From positions 1 to 14,640 of the forward strand of contig JANYCL010000124.1 of the NCBI GenBank assembly GCA_025360355.1: a stretch of DNA of 14,640 bases, given 5' to 3'. Origin of the DNA: Sphingobacteriaceae bacterium (GTDB lineage Bacteria; Bacteroidota; Bacteroidia; B-17B0; Aurantibacillaceae). The translations under genes and the position numbers were made by a program. Position 1 is the first letter of the stretch. Each line of letters begins with the position of its first letter. The notes under the pieces are model-generated. The model ran no database searches. It saw nothing but the letters and a program-made list of their open reading frames with translations, and was not told where the DNA came from. Positions 12,199-14,640 of this stretch are shown here, one piece after another.

Positions 12199-13602
12199 AT
12201 GCACGCAGAATCAGAAATCAGGGAACCATTAATTTTAGGTACAAAAACGTACCGACAAATTACTGATGACATTATTGCTCCCATAGAAGGAAAAGCTTCG
12301 AAAGGCTGGTATGTTTTACTTACCATTTTTTCTTTAACTTTTTTATGGGGTCTTGGATGTCTATCTTACACGATTGGTGTTGGTATCGGAGCTTGGGGCT
12401 CTAACAACTCAGCCGATTGGGCATGGGATATTACAAACTTTGTATGGTGGATCGGTATTGGTCACGCAGGTACATTGATCTCTGCCGTGTTATTATTATT
12501 CCGCCAAAAATGGCGAATGGGTATTAACCGTTCTGCAGAAGCGATGACAATTTTCGCTGTAATGTGTGCAGCTATTTTCGTAATGCTTCATACCGGCCGT
12601 CCTTGGTTAGATTATATGTTATTTCCATTGCCAAATCAATTTGGTTCTTTGTGGCCTAACTTTAACTCGCCATTATTATGGGACGTGTTTGCGGTATCAA
12701 CTTACTTCACTGTTTCATTAGTATTCTGGTACATTGGTTTAATTCCTGATTTTGGAATGATCCGTGACCGTGTAATTAAGCCTTGGCAAAAGAAAATGTA
12801 CAGCTTCTTAAGTTTCGGTTGGGGCGGTAGTGCTCGTCACTGGAGCCGTTTCGAAGAAACATCTTTAGTGCTTGCCGGTCTCTCCACACCGTTAGTATTC
12901 TCGGTTCACTCCATTGTATCCATGGACTTTGCCACATCCATATTACCGGGCTGGCACACAACAATTTTCCCTCCTTATTTCGTATCCGGAGCAGTGTTCT
13001 CAGGATTTGCGATGGTATTAACTTTAATGTTAGTGGTTCGTAAAATTTACAAATTAGAGTCTTACATCACTATTAAACATATAGAGTACATGAACATCGT
13101 TATCATTGTAACGGGCTCTATAGTAGGTGTGGCTTATTTAACAGAGTTATTTATGGCTTGGTATTCGGGTGTAGAATGGGAACAATACGCATTCCTTAAC
13201 CGTGCAACCGGACCGTTAGCTTGGAGTTACTGGTGTATGATGACATGTAACGTATTCTCACCACAATTATTCTGGATCAAGAAAATACGCACATCAATTC
13301 TTGCAACATTTATTTTATCTATTGTAGTAAACATTGGTATGTGGTTCGAGCGTTTTGTAATTATCGTTCCTACTTTATTACGTACGTTCTTACCATCAAG
13401 CTGGAATACTTATACTCCTTCGTTCATTGATATTGGTATTTTTATTGGAACGATCGGAATGTTCGGAACTTTCTTTTTATTGTTCTCTCGCTTTTTCCCT
13501 GTTATTGCACAAGCTGAATTAAAAACAATTTTGAAATCATCAGGTGAGGCACAGAAAAAAGCTGCTGCAAATCATAAACATGAAGGCGTTAGCACACACT
13601 AA
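12199..13602 (+). CDS. actC: Alternative complex III subunit ActC, NrfD-like quinol-binding membrane protein
   Basis: The 467-residue protein is an NrfD/PsrC-type integral membrane subunit with about ten predicted helices (near 38-63, 79-101, 113-131, 160-182, 222-246, 262-282, 296-318, 338-360, 366-388 and 408-432). It is the subunit expected to bind menaquinol next to the ActB Fe-S domain. Recognisable segments are WWIGIGHAGTLISAVLLLFR, MLHTGRPW (H131), SPLLWDVFAVSTYF (D162), VHSIVSMDFATSILPGWHTT (H237, D243) and LTELFMAWYSG. His and Asp in these helices are the sort of residues proposed for quinol binding and proton transfer in ACIII, but I have not aligned them. The C-terminus is a short soluble tail. 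It lies between actB (24-base gap) and actD (36-base gap) in one operon. Length fits ActC; a second ActC-like gene, actF, would be expected after actE outside the window. Confidence 0.95.
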   Translation: MHAESEIREPLILGTKTYRQITDDIIAPIEGKASKGWYVLLTIFSLTFLWGLGCLSYTIGVGIGAWGSNNSADWAWDITNFVWWIGIGHAGTLISAVLLLFRQKWRMGINRSAEAMTIFAVMCAAIFVMLHTGRPWLDYMLFPLPNQFGSLWPNFNSPLLWDVFAVSTYFTVSLVFWYIGLIPDFGMIRDRVIKPWQKKMYSFLSFGWGGSARHWSRFEETSLVLAGLSTPLVFSVHSIVSMDFATSILPGWHTTIFPPYFVSGAVFSGFAMVLTLMLVVRKIYKLESYITIKHIEYMNIVIIVTGSIVGVAYLTELFMAWYSGVEWEQYAFLNRATGPLAWSYWCMMTCNVFSPQLFWIKKIRTSILATFILSIVVNIGMWFERFVIIVPTLLRTFLPSSWNTYTPSFIDIGIFIGTIGMFGTFFLLFSRFFPVIAQAELKTILKSSGEAQKKAAANHKHEGVSTH

Positions 13603-13638
13603 AAATTTTAATTAGAAAATAAAATATTAAAATATAAT

Positions 13639-14187
13639 ATGGCAACTAAACAAATAATACACGGTGTTTTTGGCGATGAAGTGCCAATGATGGAGGCTTG
13701 TAAAAAGCTGCGTGCATCAGGCATTCGCATTAAAGAAGTGTTTACTCCATGTCCTGTTCATGGTTTAGATGGTATAATTGGTGTTCCAAGAACTCGCTTA
13801 GCAATATGTGCATTTCTTTATGGCCTTACAGGTATTGGATTAGCAACTTTAATGATGTGGTACATGATGATACACGATTGGCCAAATGATATTGGCGGTA
13901 AACCAACATGGGCTTATTATTTCGCAGTGCCTGCATTTATTCCTATCACTTTTGAATCAACTGTATTTTGTGCAGCTCATGGTATGGCATTAACGTATTT
14001 ATTACGTTGCATGTTAGTACCGGGTGCAAAAGCTAAAAACCCTGATCCAAGAAGTACAGATGATAAATTTGTTGTGTATTTAGAGTTAAACGATGAACAA
14101 GCAAAAAAAGCAGAAGCTATTTTAAAAGCAAATAGTGTTGAAGAAGTAAATTACAAAGGAACTATACATATTGAACCTGCATATTAA
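13639..14187 (+). CDS. actD: Alternative complex III subunit ActD (DUF3341)
   Basis: The 182-residue protein matches the DUF3341/ActD family. It has a soluble N-terminal domain beginning with IIHGVFGDEVPMMEACKKLR, then FTPCPVHGLD (38-44), a motif I associate with ActD. Two membrane hairpin segments follow (about 54-78 and 94-128), and a soluble C-terminal domain (KFVVYLELNDEQAKKAEAIL) completes it. ActD packs against the other membrane subunits in ACIII and carries no cofactor; its exact role is unclear. It follows actC by 36 bases and precedes actE by 23 bases. In that short gap AATTTG (14186-14191) and CAAATT (14198-14203) form a small hairpin that touches the actD stop codon. Confidence 0.93.
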   Translation: MATKQIIHGVFGDEVPMMEACKKLRASGIRIKEVFTPCPVHGLDGIIGVPRTRLAICAFLYGLTGIGLATLMMWYMMIHDWPNDIGGKPTWAYYFAVPAFIPITFESTVFCAAHGMALTYLLRCMLVPGAKAKNPDPRSTDDKFVVYLELNDEQAKKAEAILKANSVEEVNYKGTIHIEPAY

Positions 14188-14210
14188 TTTGACAAAACAA
14201 ATTGTTAAGT

Positions 14211-14640
14211 ATGAAACTAAATTATAAAAACATAAGATCAATAGTAAGCAGCATCACATTAGCTGTTGTAATTATTGGTTTAGCATCTTGTGGTAAAAGA
14301 GATGAAAACAGTCCGGGTGTTGAATTTATGCCTGATATGTATCGCTCACCATCCGTTGAGGTTTATGGAACCAGTTTATTAAATGGTGACGAAATTTATT
14401 CAACTCAATTTTTACCTGCAAAAGGATCTATAGCACGCGGATACATTCCTTATGGTTATCCAAACACACCGGAAGGTTACGAAGCTGCAGGATTAAACTT
14501 AAAAAATCCGGTTGCACAATCAGATAAAGTAATGAAAGACGCAGAAGCTTTATATACTAAGAACTGTATTCACTGTCATGGTGCATCAGGACAAGGTGAT
14601 GGTAAAGTTGGTTTAAAATTACCGGGAGCTCCTCCGCCAT
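14211..14640 (+). CDS. actE: Alternative complex III subunit ActE, mono-heme cytochrome c lipoprotein (cut by window edge)
   Basis: From the ATG at 14211 the frame runs open to the right edge, giving 143 residues. The N-terminus is a lipoprotein signal: basic start MKLNYKNIRS, a hydrophobic core and the lipobox GLASC with C27, so the mature protein is lipid-anchored on the periplasmic side. The segment GVEFMPDMYRSPSVEVYG is the usual ActE start. Further on, ARGYIPYGYPNTPEGYEAAG leads into the cytochrome c domain with KNCIHCHG (heme-binding C119, C122, H123) and GQGDGKVG. The axial methionine would lie beyond the edge. ActE is the mono-heme cytochrome that, with ActA, passes electrons to the terminal oxidase or a soluble cytochrome. 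It is the fifth gene of the operon. Because of truncation, the full length and any downstream actF cannot be judged. Confidence 0.93.
   Translation, partial: MKLNYKNIRSIVSSITLAVVIIGLASCGKRDENSPGVEFMPDMYRSPSVEVYGTSLLNGDEIYSTQFLPAKGSIARGYIPYGYPNTPEGYEAAGLNLKNPVAQSDKVMKDAEALYTKNCIHCHGASGQGDGKVGLKLPGAPPP

Noticed and set aside
1..14640. Horizontally acquired island, phage, IS element or defence system
   Set aside because: All genes are housekeeping, envelope or respiratory families with similar base composition; no transposase, integrase, att-like repeats or defence domains were found.

Overview
The window reads as a core-genome segment of an AT-rich member of the Bacteroidota. The phylum call rests on several independent signs. 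There is an RNase G / HU / MutY neighbourhood. Families typical of the phylum are present (DUF4271 next to hemD, and a YceI plus DUF5777-type barrel pair). Transcription units start behind TAnnTTTG -7 elements, Shine-Dalgarno sequences are essentially absent, and a Bacteroidota-type alternative complex III operon is present. I cannot place it below phylum from sequence alone. I see no tRNA, rRNA, CRISPR array, insertion sequence or phage gene.

Layout. Positions 1-1544 (minus strand) hold the start of an RNase E/G gene at the window edge, a 29-residue extremely basic peptide gene, a membrane-anchored TPR protein gene and an HU/IHF-family gene. The HU, TPR and basic-peptide genes are packed head to tail with gaps of 3-4 bases. 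The 116-base gap before the RNase gene carries an imperfect palindromic repeat and a separate GC-rich hairpin. mutY (1659-2708) is divergent from the HU gene and ends in a long imperfect hairpin that overlaps its stop codon. A YceI-family periplasmic protein gene (2838-3425) ends at a textbook intrinsic terminator. Next comes a three-gene unit: an outer-membrane beta-barrel candidate (3501-4442), a DUF4271 membrane protein (4454-5215) and a uroporphyrinogen-III synthase with an unusual ~90-residue lysine-rich N-terminal extension (5221-6294). A radical SAM/SPASM gene (6291-7301, minus) converges on hemD so tightly that their stop codons overlap.

From about 7479 to the right edge lies the alternative complex III operon actA-actB-actC-actD-actE (actE truncated by the edge). 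It encodes a quinol-oxidising, electron-transferring membrane complex. ActC is the NrfD-like quinol-side membrane subunit, ActB carries four Fe-S clusters, and ActA (six CxxCH sites here) and ActE (one site) are c-type cytochromes. ActD is a small membrane subunit. HemD just upstream supplies the tetrapyrrole precursor for heme, but it lies in a separate transcription unit and I see no sign of co-regulation.

Nothing here is clearly a new system. The observations most worth a second look are the histone-H1-like tail on HemD, the tiny polybasic peptide gene, the hairpin across the mutY stop, the intergenic palindrome, and the orphan SPASM radical SAM protein.
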